Shown in pieces: positions 7,515 to 16,616 of a stretch of DNA of 50,832 nucleotides. Below the pieces are notes generated by a model. The model made no database searches. It was not told the origin of the DNA and saw only the letters and a list, made by a program, of their open reading frames with translations. Position 1 is the stretch's first letter, and every line of letters begins with the position of its first letter. Source of the stretch: Rhodocyclales bacterium. Its GTDB lineage: Bacteria; Pseudomonadota; Gammaproteobacteria; Burkholderiales; Rhodocyclaceae. Position numbers and translations under genes: made by a program. The stretch covers positions 213,817-264,648 of the forward strand of contig JAPLQY010000032.1 in the NCBI GenBank assembly GCA_026399475.1, in the 5' to 3' direction.

Positions 7515-8332
7515 AGCGCGCCTCGGCCCAGCAAGCCACCCAGCCGCCGCACCAGCCATTTTGGCGTACTGCGCGACGCGATCATTGCCGCACGGTTGAT
7601 CACCCCGGGAACACAGATTACATCGCCATTCATGCAGGCCTCGAAGCCCTGCCGGGCAACATCATTTACATCGCCGACGAGAAAATCCGGAATCCGGCCG
7701 ACCCTGGCATTGGCATCTTTGGCGGTACTCAGCATATGCGTGGCGGTAATGCCAGGACACAGGGCAGTGACCGTCACCCCCGAGCCCTTGAGTTCCTCGG
7801 ACAGCGATTCGCTAAGAGAGAGCACATAGGCCTTGCTCGCCGCATAGGTGGCCAGCGTGGGTACCGGCTGAAAGGCTGCAATCGAGGCCACATTGAGCAC
7901 CCGCCCGACCGACCCGCGGGCCGCCCGTGCCACCATGTCCGGCACAAATGCCGAAAGCATGGCTGTGAGACCGGCGATGTTCAGATCGATCATGTCTTGA
8001 TGATTCTGCGGCGGCATGCCAATAAAGCCGCCTTGCACCAGCACCCCGGCGTTGTTCACCAGCACATTCACCGCGCAGCGCTTGCGTTTGAGCGTTCCCG
8101 CCAATTTTGCCGCCGCACCGGGTTCCGACAAATCGGCAACCTGCACCGTCGCCGCAACGCCGTGCCTGTCCGCCAGTTCATTCGCCAGCGCCCGCAACTT
8201 TTCGCCACTGCGGGCGACCAGCACCAGTCGATGACCGGCCTCGGCAAAGCAATGGGCCAGGGCCTCGCCTATGCCTGAGGATGCGCCCGTAATAAGCGTA
8301 GTGAGGACTGGCTTGGTGGAAATCGCGGGCAT
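7511..8332 (-). CDS. Short-chain dehydrogenase/reductase
   Basis: 273 aa, classical SDR. Features are the TGASSGIGEAL cofactor loop at residues 15-25, NNAG near residue 92, a catalytic Ser in NVASIAA and the YAASK catalytic pair, followed by PG (CPGITATHM). The C-terminal 45 residues are long and basic (NRAAMIASRSTPKWLVRRLGG), resembling membrane-associated oxidoreductases of the DltE/YqjQ type. The substrate is unknown. It is translationally coupled to the TAXI-family gene by a GTGA overlap, an uncommon pairing. Confidence 0.88.
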   Translation of the reverse strand: MPAISTKPVLTTLITGASSGIGEALAHCFAEAGHRLVLVARSGEKLRALANELADRHGVAATVQVADLSEPGAAAKLAGTLKRKRCAVNVLVNNAGVLVQGGFIGMPPQNHQDMIDLNIAGLTAMLSAFVPDMVARAARGSVGRVLNVASIAAFQPVPTLATYAASKAYVLSLSESLSEELKGSGVTVTALCPGITATHMLSTAKDANARVGRIPDFLVGDVNDVARQGFEACMNGDVICVPGVINRAAMIASRSTPKWLVRRLGGLLGRGAL

Positions 8333-8447
8333 GGCAACGCCTCCTTGAGAACATGAGATTCAGCGCCGCGGGCAGCAAGCGGTGTGTGTTGCATCGCGGA
8401 CAAACTGCTAGGATAAAGCTTCCTGCGTGCCTCCTCCCGACCATCCG

Positions 8448-8894
8448 ATGCCTGGCAATCGCCTTCGTTCCACTTCGACAGTCTTTGCTCTCGTGCTGGC
8501 CCTGGTTTCCTGGACCTTCGGTAGTCCTCAGGCCATGGCCAGGGACGTCAAGGTAGCCGGTATGGGAATTCGCAAATGCACTGAGTGGCAGCAGTGGAAG
8601 GAGGCGAAGAACGGCGAGGCGCGGGCGATGACGCTGGAGTGGGCGCACGGCTTCATCGCCGGCCACAATGTCTATGCCCGCACCGGAAGCGAAGGGGCCA
8701 CCTCGATCGTTGCAGACGTCAATGTGCTGATACCGCTGCTCGATAGCTACTGCCAGAAAAATCCGGGCAGCCGGATACTCTCCGGCGTGGTTGAGATTAC
8801 CCGCAGCCTGGGAGGCGCCAAGGTCGATCTGACGCCACAAGCGCCGCCTGCGCAGAATCCGCGGCCGGAGAACAAGGGAAAACTGGACTCCTGA
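8448..8894 (+). CDS. Exported hypothetical protein
   Basis: 148 aa from ATG 8448, chosen because the signal peptide (LRSTSTVFALVLALVSWTFG, then AMA cleavage) follows directly. The mature part has a CTEW...C pair of cysteines spaced about 60 residues apart, the phrase LEWAHGFIAGHNVY and YCQKNPGS. That pattern recalls small HdeA-like periplasmic proteins with one disulfide. The tail is Pro/Gln/Asn-rich and unstructured. It is divergent from the SDR gene. I do not recognise a function. Confidence 0.65.
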   Translation: MPGNRLRSTSTVFALVLALVSWTFGSPQAMARDVKVAGMGIRKCTEWQQWKEAKNGEARAMTLEWAHGFIAGHNVYARTGSEGATSIVADVNVLIPLLDSYCQKNPGSRILSGVVEITRSLGGAKVDLTPQAPPAQNPRPENKGKLDS

Positions 8895-8957
8895 GTCGGG
8901 CGCGTTCGAAGCGCCATCCTGACCGGAATTGCTACGAACCCCAATTACGGGCGCCCC

Positions 8958-10043
8958 TCAAGCCTCGGTTTCAATGGTGTTGCGAATGACGCCCACCCCG
9001 GTGATTTCGGTCTCCATGATGTCACCGGGTTTGAGGAATTCCGGTGGCTTGCGGCTATAACCCACTCCCGGAGGTGTTCCGGTGGCGATGATGTCTCCCG
9101 GCTCGAGCGTGAGACCGCGCGACAACTCGGCAATGATGCGGGGAATCTTGAAATACATCTGCTTGTAGCTGGCATTCTGTTTCTCGACGCCATTTACCCG
9201 GCAGATGATGCGCACGTCGTCGAGCGTCACGCCGGCGGCGGTGACGATCCACGGACCCATGGGGCCATAGCCATCCAGGCTCTTGCCCTTGAACCACTGG
9301 CCGCCATGGCGCTTCTGCTGAACTTCGCGCACGGTCGTGTCGTTAAACGCGGCGTAGCCGAACACGTACTCCATCGCCTTGTCTTCCGGAATGTTGCGAC
9401 CCTTTTTGCCGATCACGACAGCGAGTTCGGCTTCCCAATCGGCGGTCTGGGTAAAGGAAGGGTCGTAGGGAATGGCAGCGAAGGGGCCATTCATCGTATG
9501 CGTTCCCTTGGTGAAAAACACCGGATTGTCAGGCAGCTTGGAAACACCCTTGTCGGCACGAGCGTCCCTGCCTTCCTCGAAATGCTCAAGGTAATTCCAT
9601 CCCACGCAATAGATGTTGCGTTCCGGTTTCGGGACGGGTGACAGCAGCGTTACCTGATTGACTGTCAGCAGCCCGGATTTCATCGCGACGGCCTTGTCGG
9701 CGAGGGCTTTCGCCTGCGCCATGCCCTTGTCGCCGCTGGCAATCAGGGAAATCATCGAATTGGCCGAGAACACCAATGCCATGCCCTGTCGCCGGGCTTG
9801 GGCTTCGACGTCCAGCACTCTGCCGTCGTCGAGGACGATTCCGATCCGGGCGGCATCCGCCTCCTTGAATTTGCAGGTCGCGAAGCGAAGCCCCACCTGG
9901 CTGGCCAGCAGCGCTACCGATTTGACATTTTCCGGCGAACCCGCCCGGGTGCCTTGCGCGCTGGCATCGAATTGAACGCCCATCAGGGCACCACCCATGG
10001 CACCTGCACCCAGCTTCAACAAATCACGACGGCTTTGATCCAT
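8958..10043 (-). CDS. FAH-family hydrolase with Tat signal
   Basis: 361 aa. The C-terminal 220 residues carry the fumarylacetoacetate hydrolase fold: VGWNYLEHFEE, PVFFTKGTHTMNGP, DWEAELAVVIGKKG with acidic metal ligands, GYAAFNDTTVREVQ, WFKGKSLDGYGPMGPW and GDIIATGTPPGVGYSRKPP. Relatives hydrolyse or isomerise C-C bonds in aromatic catabolism. The N-terminus, SRRDLLKLGAGAMGGALMG, is a twin-arginine signal, so this copy is probably periplasmic, which is unusual for the family. It is monocistronic, with nothing catabolic next to it. Confidence 0.9.
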   Translation of the reverse strand: MDQSRRDLLKLGAGAMGGALMGVQFDASAQGTRAGSPENVKSVALLASQVGLRFATCKFKEADAARIGIVLDDGRVLDVEAQARRQGMALVFSANSMISLIASGDKGMAQAKALADKAVAMKSGLLTVNQVTLLSPVPKPERNIYCVGWNYLEHFEEGRDARADKGVSKLPDNPVFFTKGTHTMNGPFAAIPYDPSFTQTADWEAELAVVIGKKGRNIPEDKAMEYVFGYAAFNDTTVREVQQKRHGGQWFKGKSLDGYGPMGPWIVTAAGVTLDDVRIICRVNGVEKQNASYKQMYFKIPRIIAELSRGLTLEPGDIIATGTPPGVGYSRKPPEFLKPGDIMETEITGVGVIRNTIETEA

Positions 10044-10203
10044 TCCTGTCTCCCTGAAAATGTTTGTTGATGCAATGCGATGGACTACGATGCGCTTCCC
10101 GGCCGGGGAGCGCAGAAAAACTATACACCTGTTATTTTCAAACCTGTCGCACCGACGCGCCTTCGATCGTGCGAGACCTTTGCCCGTCCATCGAGTTCCC
10201 GGC

Positions 10204-10614
10204 TCAGTCGATTACCCCATCCACGTAATACCAGCAGCCTTCCTCGCGCACGAAACGGCTTGTTTCATGCAACCGCTGCGCGCGCCCACCCACCTTGCAG
10301 CGGGCAACGAACTCCACCGTCGCAGTGTCATCCCCTTGCACCTGCGCCTCGACTTGCAGCCCCAGCCATTTGGGCCGCGGCCCGGCGCTGAGATTCAGCG
10401 CGGCAGGGCGCGTGGAGTTATGCCAGGTGGCCAGCAGATAATCCTCCAGTCCCAGCACATAGGCGCTGTAGCGCGAGCGCATCAGCGACTCGGCATCAGC
10501 AGCGGGGGTTCCGGCATGATGGAGGCCGCAGCATGCCGCGTAGGTCAGCGGACGACCGCAGGGACAGGGCTCCGGGATCAGGGGCGCCGGCCGGGTTCGG
10601 GTGGCAGCGCGCAT
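10204..10614 (-). CDS. ychJ: YchJ family SEC-C motif protein
   Basis: 136 aa from ATG 10614. It begins with the SEC-C zinc motif CPCG...CCG ([16 protein letters not shown]), then the domain signature [17 protein letters not shown] and [11 protein letters not shown]. An NTF2-like core ends in [10 protein letters not shown]. This is the UPF0225/YchJ family, whose biochemical role is unknown. It overlaps the end of the small membrane-protein gene upstream by 37 bp. Confidence 0.9.
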   Translation of the reverse strand: MRAATRTRPAPLIPEPCPCGRPLTYAACCGLHHAGTPAADAESLMRSRYSAYVLGLEDYLLATWHNSTRPAALNLSAGPRPKWLGLQVEAQVQGDDTATVEFVARCKVGGRAQRLHETSRFVREEGCWYYVDGVID

Positions 10615-10811
10615 TTCTGACAATCTTTGCCGAAGGGCGACAGGTAGCGCCACCAGATCCAGATCAGCACCGGCAGCACGGCGATCAGCGCCATGTCGGT
10701 CCAGCCCGGTTGCGGCAGTTCGCCTTGCCACCAGGTCACGGCGGCGCGCAGGGCTTCGATCAGCAGCACCATGTAGGCGAAGCCCGCGCCCAGCAGTGCA
10801 ATCCGTTTCAC
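10578..10811 (-). CDS. Small two-helix membrane protein, unknown
   Basis: 77 aa from GTG 10811. Two hydrophobic segments ([20 protein letters not shown] and [19 protein letters not shown]) flank a short loop. The tail carries a CQKC pair before a Pro-rich end. The frame overlaps ychJ, and a G/C-rich hairpin repeat lies immediately upstream. There is no family I recognise. The hydrophobic pattern supports a real gene, but it could be missed or spurious. Confidence 0.55.
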   Translation of the reverse strand: MKRIALLGAGFAYMVLLIEALRAAVTWWQGELPQPGWTDMALIAVLPVLIWIWWRYLSPFGKDCQKCALPPEPGRRP

Positions 10812-10830
10812 TGGACCACCCTCCCCCCAG

Positions 10831-10851
10831 CCCCCTCCCCGAGGGAGGGGG
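10831..10851. repeat. G/C hairpin intergenic element
   Basis: Perfect inverted repeat CCCCCTCCC-CGA-GGGAGGGGG, next to a further C-rich arm (ACCCTCCCCCCAG). A similar hairpin with a similar G-rich flank recurs at 46779-46796 (CCTCCCC-GCGA-GGGGAGG then ATGGGAGGGG), so these are two members of one extragenic hairpin family. Confidence 0.6.
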
Positions 10852-10920
10852 TGACGGCGGTTCGCCGCTGAGCGGCTCCGGGTTGTGACTGGCGCCTCTT
10901 CGGGCGGCCGTGCGGGGCGC

Positions 10921-12339
10921 TCACGTCCCGCCCCGCTCAAACACCCATTGCAGCAAGGCATCCTGTGCCGCCTGCGCCGCTCCGGCATTGGCGTGATTGA
11001 CGAAGAACACCACGATCCAGCGCCGGCCGCTCTTGTCCAGCACGTAGCCCGCGATGCTGCGCACGCCCTCCAGCGAGCCGGTCTTGATGTGCGCCTGGCC
11101 GGCCACGCCGTTCTGCTTGAGACGCTTCTTCATGGTGCCGTCGGTCGCGGTCACCGGCAAGGACGCCATCAGCTCGGGCATCACCGAACTTCGCCACGCT
11201 GCCTGCAACAGGCGGCCCAGGCCTTCGGCCGAAATCCGCTCATGGCGGGACAGGCCGGAACCGTTTTCCAGCACCAGTTCCGGTACGCCCAAGCCGCGTG
11301 CGTCAAGCCAGGACTGGATGGCTGCAGCGCCGTCCTCGGTACTTGCGGGGTGGCGTCCGGCTTCCATTCCCAGCGTCAGAAACAGCTGGCGTGCCATGAC
11401 GTTGTTGGAGAACTTGTTGATGTCGCGCACCACTTCGGCAAGCGTCGGCGATGGCAGCACACCGACTGCGCGGGCGTCGGCCGGAACCACGCCTTCGCGG
11501 ACGCCGCCCGTCAACGAACCGCCGAGTTCCGACCAGAGCTGGAGAAAAACGCCGAGCACGAATTGCGGGTGTTCCTGCACCGCGATGTTCCAGCGCTGTT
11601 CGCCGCAACTTTGCGGGAACACGCCGGTCAGCACCAGTCGCGTGCCCAGACCGTGGCTGAAAGTGTCGGCACGCAGGCGCTCCTTCCAGTCGCCGCAGCC
11701 GTTGCCGTTGCCCAGCGTCACCTGGCTGATCAGATCGAGATTGGTCGGCGCCGGTTCCATGCTGACCATCAGTGTCTTCTTTGCCGGGTCGGGAATCAGC
11801 TGCAGCGTGACCGCCTTGAAATTTACCAGCAAGGCGTCGGGGGCAACGTTGTAGGGGCGCATCGGCTGGGCGTCGAAGCGCCCGGGGTCGGCTGGGTTGA
11901 TGGCAAAGGCGCTGCGGTCGAGCACCAGGTCGCCGCGAATCTCCCTGATGCCGCGAGCGCGTATCTGCCGCAGCAGGCGCCCGAACTGGTCGTAGGTCAG
12001 CTTGGGGTCGCCGCCGCCCTTCAGGTGCAGGTCGCCGGTCAGCACGCCGTCATTGAGCGTGCCACTGGCAAAGGCCTCGGTCTTCCAGACATAAGCCGGA
12101 CCCAGCAGGTCGAGTGCGGCAAAGGTGGTGACCAGCTTCATGGTCGACGCCGGATTCAGCGCGGTGCGGGCGTTGATCGCCAGGCGTGGCGTGGCCGCGT
12201 CCACTTCCCTGACCCAGACGGCGGTCGCCGCGACGGGAATGCCGGCGCCCTTCAGTGCCTGCGCCACCGGCGCGGGCAAGTCGTTGGCGCTCGCTGCCGC
12301 GGTGCAAAGGCAGAGCAGGGAAAGCAGCAGTTTTCGCAT
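10921..12339 (-). CDS. dacB: D-alanyl-D-alanine carboxypeptidase/endopeptidase (PBP4)
   Basis: 472 aa from ATG 12339, where a signal peptide (MRKLLLSLLCLCTAAASA) begins. In-frame codons farther upstream give no signal sequence. Penicillin-binding motifs are SxxK (Ser65-Thr-Met-Lys68), SNN in FSNNVMARQLF and KTG in HIKTGSLEGVRSIAGY. The long insert between the first two motifs is typical of PBP4/DacB. It trims or opens peptidoglycan cross-links in the periplasm. It is divergent from the acetoacetyl-CoA synthetase gene, with only 47 bp between the starts. Confidence 0.93.
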   Translation of the reverse strand: MRKLLLSLLCLCTAAASANDLPAPVAQALKGAGIPVAATAVWVREVDAATPRLAINARTALNPASTMKLVTTFAALDLLGPAYVWKTEAFASGTLNDGVLTGDLHLKGGGDPKLTYDQFGRLLRQIRARGIREIRGDLVLDRSAFAINPADPGRFDAQPMRPYNVAPDALLVNFKAVTLQLIPDPAKKTLMVSMEPAPTNLDLISQVTLGNGNGCGDWKERLRADTFSHGLGTRLVLTGVFPQSCGEQRWNIAVQEHPQFVLGVFLQLWSELGGSLTGGVREGVVPADARAVGVLPSPTLAEVVRDINKFSNNVMARQLFLTLGMEAGRHPASTEDGAAAIQSWLDARGLGVPELVLENGSGLSRHERISAEGLGRLLQAAWRSSVMPELMASLPVTATDGTMKKRLKQNGVAGQAHIKTGSLEGVRSIAGYVLDKSGRRWIVVFFVNHANAGAAQAAQDALLQWVFERGGT

Positions 12340-12386
12340 GGGCGTGATCTTATAGAATTGCGGGCATAACAAGGAGAGGATCACGT

Positions 12387-14363
12387 ATGGAAAATCCTGC
12401 TTGGCGGCCATCGGCTGCGGCAATCCGTGCGGCGAAGATCACCGCCTTCACCGATTGGCTGGCCGTCGAGCACGGCAGGCATTTCGCCGACTACGATGCG
12501 CTCTGGCGCTGGTCGGTGGATGATCTCGAAGGCTTCTGGGGCGCCGTCTGGGATTATTTTGCGATCCCCGCCGCAACGCCGCGGACCAGAGTCATGGCCG
12601 ATGCGCGCATGCCCGGCGCGCAATGGTTTCCCGGTGTGACGATGAACTACGTCGATCAGGTCTTCCGCCATGCCACGGTGGCCCGTCCGGCTGTTGTTTC
12701 GCGCAACGAAGCCGGTCTGGATCGCGAGTTGGGCTGGTCCGAACTGCAGCGCCAGGTCGGTGCGCTGGCGGCCAGCCTGCGCGATATGGGCGTGACGCGC
12801 GGCGATCGCGTGGTGGCCTATCTGCCCAACATCCCGGAAACCGTCGTCGCTTTCCTCGCCGTGGCGAGCCTCGGCGCCATCTGGTCTGCGTGCTCGCCCG
12901 ACATGGGACGCATCGCCGTGCTCGACCGCTTCCGCCAGATCGCGCCGAAGGTGATGATCGCCGTCGATGGCTATCGCTACAGCGGCAAGCCGCACGACCG
13001 TCGCGAACTGATTCATGAGTTGCTGGCAGAACTGCCCAGCATCGACCACATGGTGCTGTTGCCCTGCCTCGATACCGAAGCCGATCCGGACGAGTTCGCC
13101 CACTGCACGACCTGGGCCGCCGCGATTGTCGGCGATGCGCCGCTGCAAGTCGAACATGTGCCTTTCGACCATCCACTGTGGGTGGTTTATTCGTCCGGCA
13201 CCACCGGTCTGCCCAAGCCCATCGTGCATTCACACGGCGGCATCGTGATCGAGCAGGTCAAGCTCGGCGCCTTTCACCTCGATCTCGGTCCGCCAGATCG
13301 CTTCCACTGGTATTCCAGCAGCGGCTGGATCATGTGGAACTGCCAGCTCATGGGCCTGCTGATGGGCAGCACGATCTGCATTTACGACGGCAATCCCGGC
13401 TGGCCGGACTGGAATGCCCTGTGGCGTTTCGTCGGCGAAACTCGCGTGACGTTCTTTGGGGCAGGCGCGGCGTTTTTTCTGTCCTGCCTAAAGGCCCATG
13501 TCGAACCGAACCAGGTAGCCGACCTGTCTGCCCTGCGCGCCGTCGGCTCGACCGGCTCGCCGCTGCCGCCAGAAGGTTATCAGTGGATTTACGACCACGT
13601 GCGAGAGGACATCTGGCTCAACCCCATTTCCGGCGGCACCGATTTCGCCGGCTGCTTCGTTGGTGGCGTGCCGACGCTGCCGGTATATCTGGGTGAAATG
13701 CAGTGCCGCTGCCTCGGTGCCAAAGTGGAAGCCTTCGACGAAGCCGGCCGCGCGCTGATCGACGAAGTCGGCGAACTGGTGTGCAGCGCGCCCATGCCAT
13801 CGATGCCGCTGAAATTCTGGAACGACCCCGGCGATATACGCTACCTTGAGAGCTATTTCGACATGTACCCCGGGATCTGGCGCCACGGCGACTGGCTGCG
13901 CATCACGCCGCGCGGCGGCGCCATCATCTACGGCCGCTCGGATGCGACCATCAACCGCTATGGCATCCGCATGGGCACCAGCGAGCTCTATCGCGCCGTC
14001 GAGGAACTGCCTGGGGTGCTGGACAGCCTGGTGGTCGATCTCGAATTTCTTGGCCGTGAGTCCTGGATGCCGCTGTTTGTCGTCATGCGTTCCGGCCATG
14101 AGCTGACGCCACAAATCGAAGCTACCTTGCGCGAGCGCATCAAGCTCGCATTGTCGCCGCGCCATGTGCCGAATGATATTTTCCAGGTGGCCGAGATTCC
14201 GCGCACGCTGTCGGGCAAGAAGATGGAACTGCCGGTCAAGAAACTTCTGCTCGGCCACGCCCTGGACAAGATCGCCAATCCGGATGCGATGGCCAATCCC
14301 GGCAGCCTGCAATGGTTCGTCGAACTGGCCGCCAAGCGAGCCGCCGCGGGGCACGCGGCATGA
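12387..14363 (+). CDS. Acetoacetyl-CoA synthetase
   Basis: 658 aa, an ANL-superfamily adenylate-forming enzyme of typical AACS length. It activates acetoacetate with ATP and CoA. Signatures are VVYSSGTTGLPKPIVHSHGG (AMP-binding P-loop, about residues 264-283), WYSSSGWIMWN, the AACS-type SGGTDFAGCFVGG, and the hinge with HGDWL and GRSDATINRYGIRMG. The C-terminal PRTLSGKKMELPVKK carries the acetylation-controlled Lys. In these bacteria it serves PHB or ketone-body use and leucine-type catabolism. It overlaps the flavin reductase start by four bases. Confidence 0.93.
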   Translation: MENPAWRPSAAAIRAAKITAFTDWLAVEHGRHFADYDALWRWSVDDLEGFWGAVWDYFAIPAATPRTRVMADARMPGAQWFPGVTMNYVDQVFRHATVARPAVVSRNEAGLDRELGWSELQRQVGALAASLRDMGVTRGDRVVAYLPNIPETVVAFLAVASLGAIWSACSPDMGRIAVLDRFRQIAPKVMIAVDGYRYSGKPHDRRELIHELLAELPSIDHMVLLPCLDTEADPDEFAHCTTWAAAIVGDAPLQVEHVPFDHPLWVVYSSGTTGLPKPIVHSHGGIVIEQVKLGAFHLDLGPPDRFHWYSSSGWIMWNCQLMGLLMGSTICIYDGNPGWPDWNALWRFVGETRVTFFGAGAAFFLSCLKAHVEPNQVADLSALRAVGSTGSPLPPEGYQWIYDHVREDIWLNPISGGTDFAGCFVGGVPTLPVYLGEMQCRCLGAKVEAFDEAGRALIDEVGELVCSAPMPSMPLKFWNDPGDIRYLESYFDMYPGIWRHGDWLRITPRGGAIIYGRSDATINRYGIRMGTSELYRAVEELPGVLDSLVVDLEFLGRESWMPLFVVMRSGHELTPQIEATLRERIKLALSPRHVPNDIFQVAEIPRTLSGKKMELPVKKLLLGHALDKIANPDAMANPGSLQWFVELAAKRAAAGHAA

Positions 14364-14917
14364 GCCGGCGCACCGCAGTGCCGCTGCCCAAGGCCTACCG
14401 GCTGCTCAACCACGGCCCCACGGTGCTGGTCTCCAGCGCCCACGCCGGACGGCGCAACGTGATGGCTGCGGCCTGGAACATGGCGCTCGATTTCGATCCG
14501 CCCAAGGTGGCAGTGGTGATCGACAAGTCCACCCTGACCCGCGACCTGGTCGAAGCCTCGGGCGAGTTCGTGCTCAGCGTGCCGTCACGGCAGCAGGCGG
14601 CGATGACGCTGGCGGTTGGCACGCACTCGGGACGGGAGATCGACAAGTTTTCGATAGCCGGTGTTCATGCTGCGGTGGCCAGCATGGTCGGCGCGCCGCT
14701 GATCGAAGGCTGCCTGGCCTGGCTCGAATGCCGCGTCATTGCCGAGCCGCACATCCAGCAAAGCTATGACCTGTTTCTGGGCGAGGTGGTCGCGGCCTGG
14801 GCCGATCCGACCGTGTTTTCAGACGGCCGCTGGCACTTTGCCGACGACCGGCAACGCAGCATCCACTATCTTGCCGGCGGCAGCTTCTTCGCCACCGGCG
14901 ACGAGTTCAAGGTTTAG
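14360..14917 (+). CDS. Flavin reductase-like FMN-binding protein
   Basis: 185 aa starting with the ATGA that overlaps the synthetase stop. It shows the flavin reductase-like split-barrel pattern: PVTVLV-like GPTVLVSSAHAGRRNVMAA, FDPPKVAVVIDKSTLTRDLV, EFVLSVPS, CLAWLECRVI, then LFLGEVVAAWAD. Such proteins bind FMN and reduce it with NAD(P)H or act as flavin oxidoreductases. Its coupling to acetoacetyl-CoA synthetase has no obvious chemical reason. Confidence 0.85.
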   Translation: MSRRTAVPLPKAYRLLNHGPTVLVSSAHAGRRNVMAAAWNMALDFDPPKVAVVIDKSTLTRDLVEASGEFVLSVPSRQQAAMTLAVGTHSGREIDKFSIAGVHAAVASMVGAPLIEGCLAWLECRVIAEPHIQQSYDLFLGEVVAAWADPTVFSDGRWHFADDRQRSIHYLAGGSFFATGDEFKV

Positions 14918-14920
14918 CGC

Positions 14921-15502
14921 CTATCCACCAAAAGGCCGCACCCCGATCAGCCACACATGCCCGTATAGCGCAAACAGCGCCCAGGCGACGAGGCCGATCG
15001 CAATTACCAGGGCATCGCGCGACCAGCCGAGTACCGGATAGCTGCGTCCCGCCAGTCGGTCACGCCGCCGCGCCGAAATGAAATCCAGCACCGCCCAGGT
15101 GAGGAAGGCGCCGAACAGCACCGCATCGGCCAGCTTGCCGTTGACCAACAGATGGGCCAGCGCCCAGATCTTGATGCCGGCGACCATCGGATGGCCGACG
15201 ACGGCCTTGATGTGACTGCCCGGCAGGTAGGCCGCGACCAGCAGGATAAAGGCGGGCAGAGTCAGCGAGGCCGCCAGATGCCGTGTCCAGGTAGGCGGAA
15301 TCCAGAGCGCCGGCGAATCGATCCTGGCCAGACCGAAACCCCAGATGACCAGACCCAGACCAAGGGTAGAAACGAGTGAGTACACACCCTTCCAGCCGTT
15401 CTCACCCATCCGCGCCGACTGCGCATCGCGCCAGCCGGGAGCCAGGATGCGTAGCGAATGGGTGCCCAGAAAGATCAGCAGGCCGAGCATCAGGTAGGTC
15501 AT
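14921..15502 (-). CDS. NnrU family membrane protein
   Basis: 193 aa from ATG 15502. About six transmembrane segments begin with YLMLGLLIFLGTHSLRI, followed by the family phrase APGWRDAQSARMGENGWKGVYSL and later GSHIKAVVGHPMVAGIKIWALAHL in pieces. NnrU proteins are linked to nitrite and nitric oxide metabolism in denitrifiers but are widespread beyond them; a heme-lyase or methyltransferase-like role is unproven. It stands alone and converges on the flavin reductase gene. Confidence 0.88.
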   Translation of the reverse strand: MTYLMLGLLIFLGTHSLRILAPGWRDAQSARMGENGWKGVYSLVSTLGLGLVIWGFGLARIDSPALWIPPTWTRHLAASLTLPAFILLVAAYLPGSHIKAVVGHPMVAGIKIWALAHLLVNGKLADAVLFGAFLTWAVLDFISARRRDRLAGRSYPVLGWSRDALVIAIGLVAWALFALYGHVWLIGVRPFGG

Positions 15503-15584
15503 GGCACTCTTTTCAGCAACAATGAAGTGCAACAATCTTACTTGCGATTTCAAGTTGTCGGGTCCATCTTGGCAGCATCAACCA

Positions 15585-16454
15585 ATGGAGCAAACCATGT
15601 CCAGCCGTCGCCTGCAACAAATCATCCCTTCCGTCGCCACCTCGGACGGCGCCGGCGTCAGCCTGCGTCGCAGCCTGGGCCAGTCGCAGTCGGCGCGCGT
15701 CGATCCCTTCCTGATGCTCGACGAATTTTCGTCCGATGACCCCAACGACTACATCGCCGGCTTCCCCTCCCATCCGCATCGCGGCTTCGAGACCGTGACC
15801 TACATGCTCGACGGCCACATGCTGCACGAGGACCATCTCGGCAACCGCGGCGACCTGCTGCCCGGTGGCGCGCAATGGATGACCGCCGGGCGCGGCATCA
15901 TCCATTCCGAAATGCCGCAACAGGAAAGCGGGCGCATGCGCGGCTTCCAGCTCTGGATCAACCTGCCGGCCGCGGAGAAGATGAAGCCGGCGCACTATCG
16001 CGACATCCGCCCCGACGAGATTCCGCAGGCCGCCCTGCCAGGCGGTGGCGAGGCCAGGGTGATTGCGGGCAGCATCGTGGTCGAGGGTCGCGAGGTCGCC
16101 GGTCCGGTACAGGGCCTGGCGACCGAAGCGCTCTATATCGACGTGCACCTGCCGGCTGGCGGACACTTCGCGCAAGACCTGGCGACGGGTCACAGCGCCT
16201 TTGTCTATGCTTACGAGGGAAATCTGGCCGTCGGCCCTGCCGACAATTCCCGCCCCTTGTCGGCGCAGGATGCCGGCGTCCTGTCAGCGGGCAACAGCGT
16301 CGAAATCAGCGCAGTCGATGGCCCCGTCCGCTTCCTGCTGCTGGCGGCGCGGCCTTTGGGCGAACCGGTGGTCCAGTACGGCCCCTTCGTAATGAACAGC
16401 CGCGAGGAAATCGAACAAGCCATTGCCGACTACCGCAACGACCGGCTGGTCTGA
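15585..16454 (+). CDS. Pirin family protein (cupin)
   Basis: 289 aa from ATG 15585; an internal ATG at 15597 is also possible. The N-terminal cupin contains DPFLMLDEFSSDDPNDYIAG, HPHRGFETVTYMLDGHMLHED and WMTAGRGIIHSEMPQ, supplying the His/His/His/Glu metal ligands of pirins. The C-terminal cupin domain ends in PVVQYGPFVMNSREEIEQAI. Some pirins oxidise quercetin and others act as Fe-dependent regulators; the ligand here is unknown. It is monocistronic, upstream of the groESL promoter. Confidence 0.92.
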   Translation: MEQTMSSRRLQQIIPSVATSDGAGVSLRRSLGQSQSARVDPFLMLDEFSSDDPNDYIAGFPSHPHRGFETVTYMLDGHMLHEDHLGNRGDLLPGGAQWMTAGRGIIHSEMPQQESGRMRGFQLWINLPAAEKMKPAHYRDIRPDEIPQAALPGGGEARVIAGSIVVEGREVAGPVQGLATEALYIDVHLPAGGHFAQDLATGHSAFVYAYEGNLAVGPADNSRPLSAQDAGVLSAGNSVEISAVDGPVRFLLLAARPLGEPVVQYGPFVMNSREEIEQAIADYRNDRLV

Positions 16455-16474
16455 ATCATTTTTTAGCCACCCCC

Positions 16475-16529
16475 TTGAAGAATCAGCACTAAGGCCCTAT
16501 TATTAGCACTCGTTGGCGATGAGTGCTAA
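16475..16529 (+). promoter_or_regulatory. groESL promoter with CIRCE operator
   Basis: TTGAAG (16475-16480) and TATTAT (16498-16503) are 17 bp apart, a sigma-70-type promoter. A perfect CIRCE element follows, TTAGCACTC-N9-GAGTGCTAA (16503-16529), the binding site of the heat-shock repressor HrcA. An additional half-like CAGCACTAA lies between the promoter boxes (16484-16492). This predicts HrcA repression relieved by heat, rather than sigma-32-only control. Confidence 0.96.
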
Positions 16530-16616
16530 TAGCTCGCCCTCCGCCCGACTCAGACCTGCGGCCCGGCCGCACCTGCTTTTTTCTGTTCCAACCCAGTTTA
16601 AGAGGAGATCAACCCC

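Noticed and set aside
10885..12369. A 494-codon plus-strand frame opposite dacB
   Set aside because: The dacB strand has all three PBP motifs and a signal peptide; the opposite frame has no recognisable domain.
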